From Haemonchus contortus (Eukaryota; Nematoda; Chromadorea; Rhabditida; Trichostrongylidae), in assembly GCA_000469685.2 (NCBI GenBank), contig LS997562.1, positions 13,713,467-13,777,466 on the forward strand: DNA of 64,000 nt, read 5' to 3'. The notes under the pieces were generated by a model. That model saw only the letters and a program-made list of their open reading frames with translations, was not told the DNA's origin and did not search any database. Below, in pieces: positions 31,119 through 42,733 of this stretch. The translations under genes and the position numbers were made by a program. Position 1 is the first letter of the stretch, and each line of letters opens with the position of its first letter.

Positions 31119-34100
31119 TTAGTTGGCCTGAGTGACCTCAACATTTACTCCGGGCTCAATGGAGATGGAGGTGATCTGGCGTAAGAGATCAGCAGGTGTG
31201 TGCAGGTTAATGAGGCGCTTATGGATGCGCATCTAAAGGGAAATTCTTTACATAAGAGATTCAGCAAATGGTGACCAACTTACCTGGAAACGATCCCAGG
31301 TCTTTGACCCTTCTCCACATGGAGTTTTGCGAGTAGTGATGCGCAATACTTTAGTTGGAAGACGAATAGGACCTTTTACGACAAGGTTCTCTTTCTTGGC
31401 GCCTTCAATCAGCTGAGCGCACACTGCAATCATAATAGATGAGCATTATAAAATAAAACTTTATGGAATTATCGAAATTCTACGTCATATTCGCGTCCCT
31501 GGGAGCTATGCGCGAAGGCACCATTGCAAAAAAGAAAAAATGAAGTCTGCCTCTAAGCAAGAGAAGGAAAGTGAGGGTCTACAAAAGGTGGCAAGTCCCA
31601 AAAACGAAGTGAAGACTAACAGCTGATACCTAAAGATTTAGGTGCGCTTCCAATTGCAGCAACAAATGATCTCCAAAGTCCCAAGGGCTCAGAAGGGATA
31701 TATGAATCACACGAAACTGGATCGTTAATATGACAATGAAAGTTGCGCTTATTCGTCATTCTTGCTAAATTTACCACGTTTTTGATACTTTTAAAAGACT
31801 ACATGGCTTCAAGAACCGTGAATGGGATCCCAAGTGAAGTGGTCCCTAGATAACCCCACGCTTTATTTCGTACTTACATGAATAACAATGAATAACCAGT
31901 TCCATATCCTACTAATATAATGGGCTGAGTGTGTCTGTTGATGTGTTTGTGTGTATGTCTGACCGGAAATTCATAACTCCTGTCCCCGTGGACCTAGAAA
32001 GATCAAATTTGATGGGAGTACTGAGGGCACGACGGAAACACTTATGGTGGGTAGCAGGACCGGACTCCGCCCACGGGGGGCGGGGTTAGTGCGAAATAAG
32101 TGTCCGACTGGAAATAGATTACAGTCGAGCAACTATATTTATATATCCCTTCCATTGTGAAAATGTGAAAATCTATAGTTTTCACGGATCCATGAGTTTG
32201 AAAAACGCAGTTTCTCGCAGTCTTTATTACTGGCCTAGTTTTTTCCTCTTCAGCATGCTGTTATACTTCATTGATTGTTCATCTGGTTCCCTTTGTGTGC
32301 AAGCAAATCGAAGCTGCGATAGCCGCAACACATAGGTCAAAAAGCTCGATTGATCCAAAATGCATCCATAACTTCATAAACACTAATTTCAGATTTTAAA
32401 TTAGATTGAGACACCAATGTATACGCACATCTTAAAACAACTACTTCCATAAAAGTACAGGTCAACGCATTTGCGCTTACTGGGAACAAACTTAACCGCA
32501 CTTTAGCGGCAAAAAATGACATATCTAGAGGCAATAAATGTCATGAGAGCACAAATACGGGTTCGAATCCCATCCGAGGCCGCAGTTTCATCAACAACTC
32601 GTCAATCTTGCGAGACTTTCGCGTAGCGTACTGCAGAGAGAAGTCAAACAAGAAACCATAACTGTTCAAACGCCGTATAGAACACCAGGTGAGACTAGAG
32701 CTACTCAAGATACCTCTTAGACCGACATGTAAAATTCGGAAGGTGAAAGGATAGAGCGCCGATTGACCGCAATCTCGCAGCTCCACGACCCTTGCGGTGA
32801 TCTGTTGCATCAAAATGCCTGCCTGCATAGCTCAATCCGTGAACCAGTTACTACAGGACTTACTACAGCTTAGTAATTCACGTCGAGTAAACACAAACAT
32901 TCCACAGAATGCCTCCTGTTCCTTTCGGTTTCTATACTCTGCTTTTTTTAAATTGTAAGATTTTATTCAGACTTCCGCATTGTCAAAATGACAATAAATG
33001 TGGCGAAGATAAACGGAAAATAGCTAACACGCTTTATGGTCTCTTTAAAAGCGTCAAATAGCAGCACAACTCGAGGTTTATCTTTCTACAATTGCGACCT
33101 GGCTTACAAGCGCTCGGGGGCAGATTTTATTATTACTGCCAGTAACTCTGACATTGCCCTAGAATTTGGGGATGGTCGAAATGCGAAGGACTTTGTAGAA
33201 AAACGAGACACATGCGATCCTATTCTATTTTTTCATTCCAATTTTTCGCGCACGATTAGCATATCACCCGCTCTCCATTTCCTTAGGCTCTCACATCGTC
33301 ATAAGCGCAACATCAGCTTCGCAGGTTACAAGCGCTGTTACAAACCTGCGAAGCTGCGCTACACGCTTAGTAATAGAGACGCAGAGCATAAGAAGCAGCC
33401 CACAGTAACTAGATTTTCACCGTGCCTAAAACATTCGTGTTAAATTTTTAAGACTCGATAGAACTTTTCTGATAGCTATGGCAATGTATCTGGTCAATGA
33501 TTGTGTATACAACAAAACTACAACCAACAATCTCTCTATTTATAGAGCGCTAACTTTGTGGGTGTTTGTATGTCGGTTTGTGCGTCTGTTCGGAAAAAGT
33601 CATGTAGGCATGATGAATGAAGATGGCGAATTGCCACGTGAGCGCATACAAACAATAGTGAAAAACATGTTTTGAAATAGGAAGTCTACTCATACCGTTC
33701 ATATTGATATCACTGTCACTTGGAAAAGGGTTGCACGCGTTAGCATGCGCGGCCCAACTGGTACAAATATAAACTTATAATTAATATTCCGCCATAACCT
33801 TTTACACGTCAGAAGATAATGAAAAACGAGGAACGTCACCCGGATCCCCTTCACCGAACTTCAGAGAAGTCAAGAAATGTGACCAAGAGGAACGCACATG
33901 ACTAAAAACGTAGGAAAGCGAACAAAAAAAAGGCAACCTACCTTTCTCAAGGGACTTTACGTCTTGGGAGGTAAGGGTAAGACGGATACGGTGCTCGGTA
34001 TTGTCAGCCAAAGGCTTCTCATTCTTGTATGCGACTCCAGCCTGGAATGAAGTCAAACAGATTAATCTCTGTAAGTTCTCAAAACTTGCTTTTAAAGGTC

Positions 34101-35383
34101 GTGGGCTTGTAGTCAAAAAGCTTCCGATACCGTTATTAGAGCACTACAGTACCTATCTTGATCAAACGGAAACACTAAAAAAAACTCGCCATGATTTGAT
34201 TTGATTTGAAGAGCTTTAGAAACCACTGATGCTATCTTTTTGTCCAAGCTTTTCTGTGCTCTACTTCCAGTTTGAGGGCTGCAAATTCAAGGTATAACTG
34301 TGAGGGAAAGCAGGAGTTAAAACGACATACACGCAAATTACAAGTATCAAGGAAACAGTAAGACAATTGAAACCTATCAGAATTTTACAGATTTCAACCA
34401 ATTAGAGATGCGCCCAATGGGTAAACCTACATAAACCAGGAGTGTCATTCATGATTTTGTAACAAATCCGTTAAATTTCATACCATAGCATAGTTAGGCC
34501 TGGCTATAGACAATTCCTCAATCTAGAGAGCCCCTATATCGCAAAAATGGAAGGCAAGCATAGACTTGAGTTCCTCAGGCTCTACGGAGCAACCTTGTTC
34601 GCAGCAGCTCAAGAAATTCGGATGCCTGAGGCAAAACTCGCAATGTATGGCAATCACCAAGTCTTACAATCGCAGCTTTGATGAGAAATTCGGGTCCTGC
34701 TTTTCAAGTTACCACTATATAGCTGCAAAATATAAAACAAACAGCTCAGAGCACATTCTTATTATAAGTTCGCGGAAAAGAAGCTATCCCACGAGGCCAG
34801 AGGTACAAAACGGTACAAAACGCTACACAGCTTCACACAATTCTTTTGTAGTCTAATGAAAAGTTCTTCATTTAACAAGCTCGACAGCGTCCCTATTTCA
34901 TTACTTGGTAACGAAGCACACTCAACCTTCAATTTGCGATTTCCAAAAAGAAAATATCACAAATTTAGGAGCATATGCTACCAGATCGTTATTCAAACGA
35001 CTAATCGAGCTTAATATATATCCATCCAAGCAAGAGATGAGAGAACCAGATGATTGACGGCAAATCCATGCCTTCAAAATTAAAAGTGGGTTAATATAAA
35101 TATGCAATGAATTAGCAGCACGCAGAACTGATCCTCAGCCGACCCTAACTACCGTACTCTCCTATAGTGCAGGTCTAACAACTTCAAATACGCTTTAACA
35201 AGTTAACGAGTTTAAACATGTTTTAACAAAAATGGCGCGCGATGTGAAATCTTCTAGAACCTACAATATCTTCTGTGAAGCTTTTCGTAATTTGCCTTTC
35301 GCTCGTCGCCTTACTATATACGAACTGCAGTCAGCAAATTCTCTCACCTCGGTCACTGTAATGGCGTCGTTCCGAACTTGCAT
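31119..35383 (-). CDS. rps-20: Small ribosomal subunit protein uS10 (RPS20)
   Basis: Exons 2-4 are certain: 34041-33942, 31423-31284 and 31232-31119 (stop TAA). They encode [54 protein letters not shown] and [19 protein letters not shown], ending EVTQAN. These are the conserved uS10 blocks, running to the usual C-terminus. Exon 1 is the likely 36 bases at 35383-35348 ([12 protein letters not shown], donor GTGAGA), in phase; with it the protein is 129 aa, slightly longer at the N-terminus than human RPS20. The protein sits in the head of the 40S subunit. Intron 1 is 1.3 kb and intron 2 is 2.5 kb, large for a ribosomal protein gene, and intron 2 contains repeats and a strong hairpin. Confidence 0.93.
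31905..32130 (+). repeat. TG-rich dispersed repeat in rps-20 intron 2
   Basis: Starts with GTGTGTCTGTTGATGTG-like sequence, then CCGGAAATTCATAACTCC and GGACCTAGAAAGATCAA. A similar TG-rich head (GTTTGTATGTCGGTTTG) occurs near 33561. The composition resembles dispersed repeat families seen in many animals; the class is not determined. Confidence 0.4.
32535..32620 (+). repeat. tRNA-like remnant
   Basis: A B-box-like GGGTTCGAATCCCAT followed by CCGAGGCC resembles the 3' half of a tRNA. The 5' half does not pair with it, so this is a SINE or tRNA fossil, not a gene. Confidence 0.4.
33308..33360 (+). other. Perfect 14-bp hairpin in rps-20 intron 2
   Basis: CAGCTTCGCAGGTT and AACCTGCGAAGCTG form a 14-bp stem around a 15-base loop. 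It lies inside an intron of a ribosomal protein gene, a common place for small structured RNAs, but no snoRNA box motifs were identified. Confidence 0.45.
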
Positions 35384-36171
35384 CTTTAAATCCAGCGTTA
35401 TATTGTACGTCAATATTGAGTTGGGGAGAATGAAATCCTGACTAGTGCTGTTGCAAAGCGACGACCAAAGTCGTGGGAGTAGACGTCCAGCTTACCGTTT
35501 TTTTGCCTCGTTTTACTGTCTAACTCTTACAGGACTTTCGTTTCTCACGTCTCTGAAAGGTATAGTTTGATTTACTCCATTATTTCTCTCAACCATGTCG
35601 GGGCTACATTGCTAGTAACTATCGGCTTTAACCATAAGTTCAGTGGTTGAGTGTTACGTCTGCCATTTCCCTGAAAATTTTCTGAAAAAGGAAAGGTACC
35701 CGTTTATTGTGGCTTTGAAGCATCCACAACCCCTTCTCTGCGTGATTTTCAGTCGATCAGTAGAATTGTGTGATGTCCTTTCGAAGAACAAAGTGGAGCG
35801 CTTTTTTGCCCACAGAAGAAGTCAGAATTCAAGGCTATTTATAAGATCATTACTAATAAGTGTTTTGTGTCATTTCTCGCCCAGTTTACGAGTGAGAGTT
35901 CACACAGCTCATCACTGATCATTTTGAACGTTTGTTACTCGGCTACAAGATATAATCCTTCCTTGGTACGATCCTACGATTTTCGCGTCGTCGTGCTTCG
36001 AAACTTCACGCTGGGCCGCTCTGTAGCCAAAGGAAAGCTGCCCAATTTGGACCATCAGCCTTGCTTGACCTGGTCGCGAACACAAGTCATGGTTGCTGAC
36101 AACGATTATCTGAGAGCGCCTAGAAGCAGATCCAACGAAATGGCCAAGATAGTAAGGGAGAGGGTAGTATA

Positions 36172-37083
36172 TTGGGTTGTAACATAAGTTCAGAGAGTTT
36201 TTTACTCAAAGATTTATTTGGACCAAAGAACAATGATTATAATAATAAATTAACCAATGATGTATCCTCCGTTACTGTTCACGACCTCCTCCCATCTCTC
36301 GACCGATTTGTTGATGCCGATTCGCCAAAAATCGGCGTTGTGCTGTCGAAGAATTTGTTGAGCCAGTTTTCAAGATCCCCTTCGCCATCGAAGGTAACAG
36401 CCCTTATTTGGATCAACAGAGCGGAAAATGTGATAGTCGGCAGGTGCAAGATTCGGAAAGTGCGATGGATGCTAAAGAACCCCCCATTCAAGCTGTTGGA
36501 GTGCTGTTTTGACGACTTGAGCAATATGGGGCCTGGTGTTGTCGTGGAGTAAGGTGACTTGACCTCGTCTATAAGGTCTTTTCAGCCGAATAGCCTTATT
36601 TACACTGTTCATCTGAGCAATGTTGACCTCCTTGTTGACAGTGGCGTTTCGTTCGAGCAGTTTCCCACTGCACCGTGCCTACCCAGTCCTACCAAACGCA
36701 GATCATGACCTTTTTTTTGGGTGAAGATCATGCTTAACTCCCGGCTTCGGCGCCTTTCCTGGGGCCACCCACACCTTTCAGTAGACACACCTAAGGCACC
36801 TTCCTTGTACACACTGCATATGTCCCGAGCGGTTTCGGCTGCTTTTTGACCTCGACGAAAAGCAAAAAAAGGCAGATGTCGAAAATGCTAATTTTTGTTT
36901 CCTGGATATCCCTCTTCTGAGCCCGAAAAAAGACGAACAATTGAATTATCCTAAAAGCAAATGAAACAGTTTTGTAGAGGGGAAAAAGCTTTTTCGAATG
37001 AATGTATACACTCTGCTAAAAAACAAAATAAATCGTTGTAAAATAACTAACGCAAAACTCTACGAACTTATGTTACAACCCAA
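36172..37083 (-). mobile_element. mariner element, dead, between rps-20 and dmap-1
   Basis: Terminal repeats TTGGGTTGTAACATAAGTTC and its exact complement end at 37083; TA flanks both sides (36170-36171, 37084-37085). On the minus strand a decayed mariner transposase shows LHDNTRPHIAQ (about 36549-36517) and, 30-odd residues on, APADYHIF (about 36440), the second and third catalytic Asp blocks. At least one stop lies between them. The N-terminal half is largely lost. It occupies nearly half of the roughly 2 kb between the two divergent gene starts. Confidence 0.9.
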
Positions 37084-37351
37084 TAATTCTTCGCTCAGAA
37101 ACTCCTAGTGTCGCATGATATGAGATTTTGTAGAACTCAAAGGATTCAGTGCATCCGCCCAATTTCGTTTCAGGCGAATCGGTTAGTCAAAGAAGATGAG
37201 TAGTTTTGAACCAGTTGTTTTGTCAGCAAATGGCTGCACCTACGTTTCCTTCCCCTCTCGTACTTATGATAGCATTGCATGCTCTTTCATCATACGTGCT
37301 ACTTTCGTTACCGATCTCTTAATGTGCCTCTACAACACGTATAGTTTCCAG

Positions 37352-40300
37352 ATGTTTGGAGACGTGAAATCCATCCTAGGTGGTGCTACCAAGAAGGAAG
37401 AAAAGGATGAAGTCAAGCAGATGTCTCTCCTAAACATCGGCAAGAAGGTATGTTTTTGAAGCGGAATACTTTGATTTCTCTCTCACGATTGGGCTATGCA
37501 CATTCCTACACCAACTGATTGGGCCAGTCGGCATACAGTTGTGTAAACTTTTCCAAACTACTCTTCATACCGTCATAATCATCGGAAGTCAGATTACTAA
37601 GAGTTGGGATAGTAAAAACAACCGTTAAGTTAATAAGGAATCAGGACAAGGGTAATCAGAATTGAGATAGTAATCTTGTGGGAGCAAGGAATCTATGGGT
37701 TGATACCGTCAAAGGAAGTGGGTGGCGAGAGGAAACCATGAGGGTGTTGAGAAAGGTTAAAGGAAATCACACATGAAAAATATTACCCTAAGAATTAGGT
37801 CTGAGGGTAATGTTGTTGTTTTTAATGTCATGTGCCCGTTCATATAAATACATATATGCATATAGACGAGTCGGGCGGATCGTCCTGTAACAGAGCTTGC
37901 TGAGAGTTCAAAGAAGGGTTCATGGTCATTTCGTTTCAATCTCTCCGCGAGAGTCCTATATCACCACCTCTACAATTCTCAAACCCTCCGACTAACGGAA
38001 GTGAAGTTATGAGCTTTGTTCATCGACGGGTATTGTAAAGACGAAGTTCCTACCAAATTTTGTACCTTATTTGGAGTACAAATATCCTTACTCCACTGAT
38101 CGCTATGTTTTCGTTTCGTTTTTTTTTTGTTTCGCTATGCCCTGATTCGTTAATGATGAGTCGTCTCAAGTATGGATGACCATCCAGAGGGGTGAAATAC
38201 CTACAGTATGACAATCATACTGATATTTCCAAAAAATATAGAGCAGCCGAGTTATGAGCTTGTGTTGTGGCAAATGGCGCATTATCATACACTTATACTT
38301 GGGAGATCGAATCCCGTATTGATGATCACACAGTAGAATTAGGTCTTCTATCGCTTTGGGTTCAGCTGATTGGTAACAGACTGGTTTGGGAAGGTTAAAG
38401 CGCATGCTTCTACATTGGCTCGCCGCTGAATTCATTGTATAGGCTGTATGCGCATTCAAAACTGCGTTACGATTTTGAATGGAAGTCGAATGCAGGGTGT
38501 ACTCTTGGAACTGGATTGCTCAACGCCGAGGCATTTATTCTATTTATCCGTTATCACTGTAATAGATTTCCAATCACTTCTTCTTTCTTCCGGACTAATC
38601 AATGTCAGTCAATCTGACGGTAATGGAGACCCTTGCAAACTTAGGAATGTATGCATGCGTAAGGCATTTTAAATTCCAACCCATTACAGTCATCTGCTCG
38701 TCGATCTGAGTCAAGTTTCAAGCGTCCGGAGAAAATGCATCGGGAATTATATAACCTAATTGGAAGCTCGGATGTCAAAGAGGCTAGCACTGTTGTCCCT
38801 ACTGAAATCAGAAGAGGTTTCGCTCAACTAAATGCACAGGTGGGTTCCGTTTCAAACTGTATTTATGGTGCAAGATGCATATGCGGCAAAATTTCCGGAT
38901 GAGAGAGACACACGCCCTCATTATGGTAGCGACTGTCGAGCGGGCGGGTTTATTGCTCGATTACACAAACTAACATTTTCTATTGAGGTTCCGGCTGACC
39001 TAGGTCCAGAGCTTGCCGGAAGCACGGGAGTGCAGGGACAGTAAAGTGCTATCGTATTTGTTCGGAAACTAAAGGGTGACTTATGCATCGGCTGACTTCC
39101 GCAAGTCGTTGTAGGCCGCTTACCTTCAAGCGCCGCTACAATTTTGAATGAAAGGCGCATTTAGAAGGAAGTGGCATTGATCCACGCTGAAATACATTAT
39201 GGCTTGTCCTGTATCCCTCGAGCGGTGGACATCCACTGGTTCACATCAGTTTGCAAATGAATTGAATGGGACGTTACAATCATGGAAATCGATGCCCATC
39301 GGGACTACACGTGATAGATGGAGCTTGAATACACATAGCATTTATTTATGTGTTTGTTTGCTTGAATGACTAGCTACTGCGCTTCCACATTGTTTGTATC
39401 TGGCAATAGTTTCCTTTTTAATTTGTGAATATTCTGGATGGTCGTTTATTGATTATGTTTTATGAGTTCTTTATTTCAGCTAGGTGGGCGTCCTGTTCGT
39501 AAGTACAAGTGGGTCCCTTTCACTAATGAAGCTCGCAATGATTCCTTGCAACTATATCATTGGCAGCGAGTCGACAAACTTGAGAATCCTGAACCGTATC
39601 CATTCGCCAAGTTCAATAAGGTATTCAGTGATTCCATTTCGCTAACCTCTGTATCATGCTTGCACTGTTCTGGTTTAAGGTTATCAGTATTCCTGACTTC
39701 ACAGATGAAGAGTATGAAAAGTACTTCAAGGTGGAAAAATGGACTCTTGAGGAGACAAGACATTTGTTTGACGTTTGCCGGCGTTTTGACATACGGTAGT
39801 TCATAAGTAATTTCAAGTAGAAGAACATCTGAATGATCACTTTCAGGTGGCCAATTGTACATGATCGCTATGATAGAGAAAAGTATGGGCTGAGATCAAT
39901 GGAGGATTTGAAGGAGCGTTTTTATGCCATAGTGAATGAGATAGCCTTGTTGAAGGTAAAGTCTTTGGGACACTATTATTATGATTTACAAATTCGCTTT
40001 CAGTTTTTGCTCTATTCTTAAGCGCTAAGTCTGAAACTATGGGCACTCCCAAATTTTTCAAGTCGATTGAGTTCATGGCTGACCAGTATTTAGTGTCTAA
40101 TTGATTTAAGACGATTGTCGTTATGCCACAGTTGAAAGCCGAACTAGCCACTTATCTGAACAAATGTCAAAGAAGGTTTTGAAAGCCTCTAATGAATTGA
40201 AAGAATGATGTAGTTAACACTAAATCCAAACAAGCTCCGAGCGCTCACAAATTGCAAGACAGCCATAATTTCTGTAATTTCAATCCTGTAAGGAGCACTC

Positions 40301-42733
40301 CAAGCTCTATCGATATACCTGGGTCCCCATTTGAGCTTCCACGGTAAAATAAATTTAACTGGTTTTCAGCTTGGGTCAATATACCTCATTCAGGACCCCA
40401 CATGTGAGCCGATCTGTTTCGATGCTGATCACGAACGTAGACGCAAGGAACAGGCAATCAAGCTTTACAATCGAACTAAGTCACAGGTAAGCGACTTATT
40501 GTCAGCATTCTTTACACCCACCCTCATCCCGATCTCATCATATTGCTGAATACAATCCGTTCTTCATGCACTTTTTTCACAGGTGAAAGAAGAGGAATAT
40601 CTCGCAGCCGAATTGAAGAAAATTGAAGCGCGGAAAAAGGAGCGGGAAAGGAGGGCTCATGATCTTCAGAAGCTCATCAATACGGTTGATCCGCCGGCTA
40701 GTCCATCAGTGAGGTGCGCATTTCTTTGGTTAAGAAGAAGCACCTTGAGTGAAGTGTGCTTGCTATTTAGTTAGGAAACCTTCAGCTTGCTTCAAGAAGC
40801 TGCAGGTTTCCTAACTGGAACAAAGTACTCCAGCTAGTTTAGATTGAGAGCATTCGAAAACTTTTGTGTTACACACGTATTTTAGCGGAGTTTGCATGTC
40901 ACCTGCGATGGGTAAGAAAAAGAGTGTCTTCCGTCAAAAAGGGAACTCAACGTTGACCAGTGCCTCCAACAATGTCATTGTCAATCCAGTAAGCTGTTTA
41001 TCACTTTATCAGCTCAAGTACTACGATTCGCACCCTCATTTGAGGAAAATCGAGATCTATCCTTTTTTCGTCTTTTTTTTCGTAAAGAAATGGACTTGAA
41101 TGGAGAGTGAAACAAATTTGAGAAGATCGACTAGTGCTTGATCAGTATTTAATTCCAGTCTTATGAGTTGAGCTTGGAAGTACTTTTTCCGCGAGATGAG
41201 TTTTCAAAAGTCTGGCGTTCTCGTTGTCTCCAATAGCGAAATACTGAAATCTTCCTGAATCCGATTCTATTCACTAATTTTGTTTTATAGGTCGATGTTG
41301 CGGTGTCTTCTATTCGGTTTCCTGAATTCAAATCTGCTGGTGCTCATCTTCGTAGTCAGGAGATGAAGCTACCGACAAACATTGGACAGAAGAAGCTGAA
41401 AAACATCGAGGTCGTGTTGAACAAATGCAAACTTGGTAAGCTCTCTTCTTCAAGTAATTATTTCTGAGACCCTGATCACCTCCGGTTTGTAACTAGTGAT
41501 CCTAATTCCAAAATTGCTTACTTTTGTATAACTTTGATATATTAAATTATGCTTTTCTAGCTTAGAGGATAGTGCCTCTGAAATTGGACTGTTTGTCTAG
41601 CCCGCTGGATTTCTTCGCAACTTTTCTATAAATGGCTGCACTAATTAATCGTAAGGAATTGGGGTAACCATAACGTAACCATATCTCTGGCATCGGCAGA
41701 AATGAACTTATATTTTGGTCATGCACCTTTTTTTCCATCGGGATTACTCTTCCGTCATCAAAATCGTATATATTGTACTTAGTTTGTACTACTGCAGTAA
41801 GTTTTTCATGGGATCCACTTTGTCTTATTTTAGATCTAAATCCCATGGGGCTGGATACAGTTGTTGCGGCCTACAATGAATTCCGTTCTCTTGTGATTGC
41901 CTTGCAAGAGATGAAGACTATGTTGCAGTCTACTGAGTTTGAACTCGAGAGCGCGCGTGGCAGATTGATTGAGGAGGGCAAGCAGGTTGGTATTTCTTCA
42001 TTCGTTTCAGGAATAACCCATTCCATCAGATTGAATGAGGATCAAGGTTTTGCTCTGTACAGCCTTGCTTGGGAATGCACCCATTCAGTCGATTCCAGGC
42101 GAAGTCGTAATGATATTTGGTCTATGCAATAAATCGAGTGGGGCACCCGGTGAATAGGTCAGGGCTTTTCTCGCCTTTCCTTGGCCAATCAAAAGGGATG
42201 CGGCTTGCTTGCATTAGGCAAGCTCCGATTTGTGTTTTTCTAGAAAGCATTTAATCAGTGAGGTAGCTGCTTCCAACTTCTCATTACCTATTAGGTGAGA
42301 TGGTTCTCAGCGTCAGTGGTTGTTCATTGTTGTTCTGAAATGCTGCCATTTTATTGCACTTCTGAAGTACATGTTTTTGCCTTCCTTTGTTCGTGATTTG
42401 TTGAAAATAAATGAATCATTTAGCCATTTGACATTGAACCGCGAATGCGTATCTCCACCCTGCCAGAAGGCGGATTGGATCCAGAGGACGTGACTGGAGA
42501 GGAGGGAGCACCTGCCAGTATTCGTCGGATCGCTTCCTACATTGACACTTCATCTTCTACCAATCCATTGCTCGTAAGTTTGCGATCCCTCAATTCAAAA
42601 ATTCTGAACATTCGTTCCTTGCTAACTGAAATCGTTCTTTGTTCGTTTGAACCATCTCGCAATTCAGGTGCGCAAGCGTAAATTTGGTGTCTCATCATCT
42701 TCGATGGATCTCGTGCGATCTCGCAAGGCTTAA
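37352..42733 (+). CDS. ekl-4: DMAP1 homolog (C. elegans EKL-4), TIP60/SRCAP chromatin subunit
   Basis: Twelve exons close in phase: 37352-37447, 38690-38839, 39480-39620, 39680-39795, 39847-39955, 40370-40486, 40583-40713, 40886-40988, 41291-41435, 41834-41985, 42424-42573 and 42668-42733, giving 491 aa (human 467). Landmarks: RRSESSFKRPEKMHREL; the SANT/Myb-like domain from KYKWVPFTNEAR through YPFAKFNK, WTLEETRHLFDVCRRFD and WPIVHDRYD; DLKERFYAI; FDADHERRRKEQ; LKKIEARKKERERR; and the C-terminal DMAP domain with RSQEMKLPTNIGQKKLKNIE. In the family this nuclear protein is a subunit of the NuA4/TIP60 acetyltransferase and SWR1/SRCAP remodellers. The ATG follows TTTCCAG directly, suggesting spliced-leader trans-splicing. 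Intron 1 contains a SINE. Confidence 0.95.
38262..38500 (+). mobile_element. tRNA-derived SINE, copy C, in dmap-1 intron 1
   Basis: The head has GTGGCAAATGGCGCATT and the B-box-like GGGAGATCGAATCCCG. The body ATTGGTAACAGACTGG, then GCTTCTACATTGGCTC, and the tail ACGATTTTGAATGGAAG match copies A and B. Ends approximate. Confidence 0.5.
38890..39165 (+). mobile_element. Possible diverged SINE, copy D, in dmap-1 intron 2
   Basis: The tail (TTATGCATCGGCTGAC, then GCTACAATTTTGAATG) matches the tails of copies A and C; the head is too diverged to assign. Boundaries are guesses. Confidence 0.35.

Noticed and set aside
32545..32580. Possible tRNA gene (GGGTTCGAATCCC)
   Set aside because: The T-arm-like part is good but no acceptor, D or anticodon stems pair around it.
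33036..33443. 135-codon frame inside rps-20 intron 2
   Set aside because: No family motif and no splice sites, and it crosses a hairpin repeat. Length alone is not convincing.
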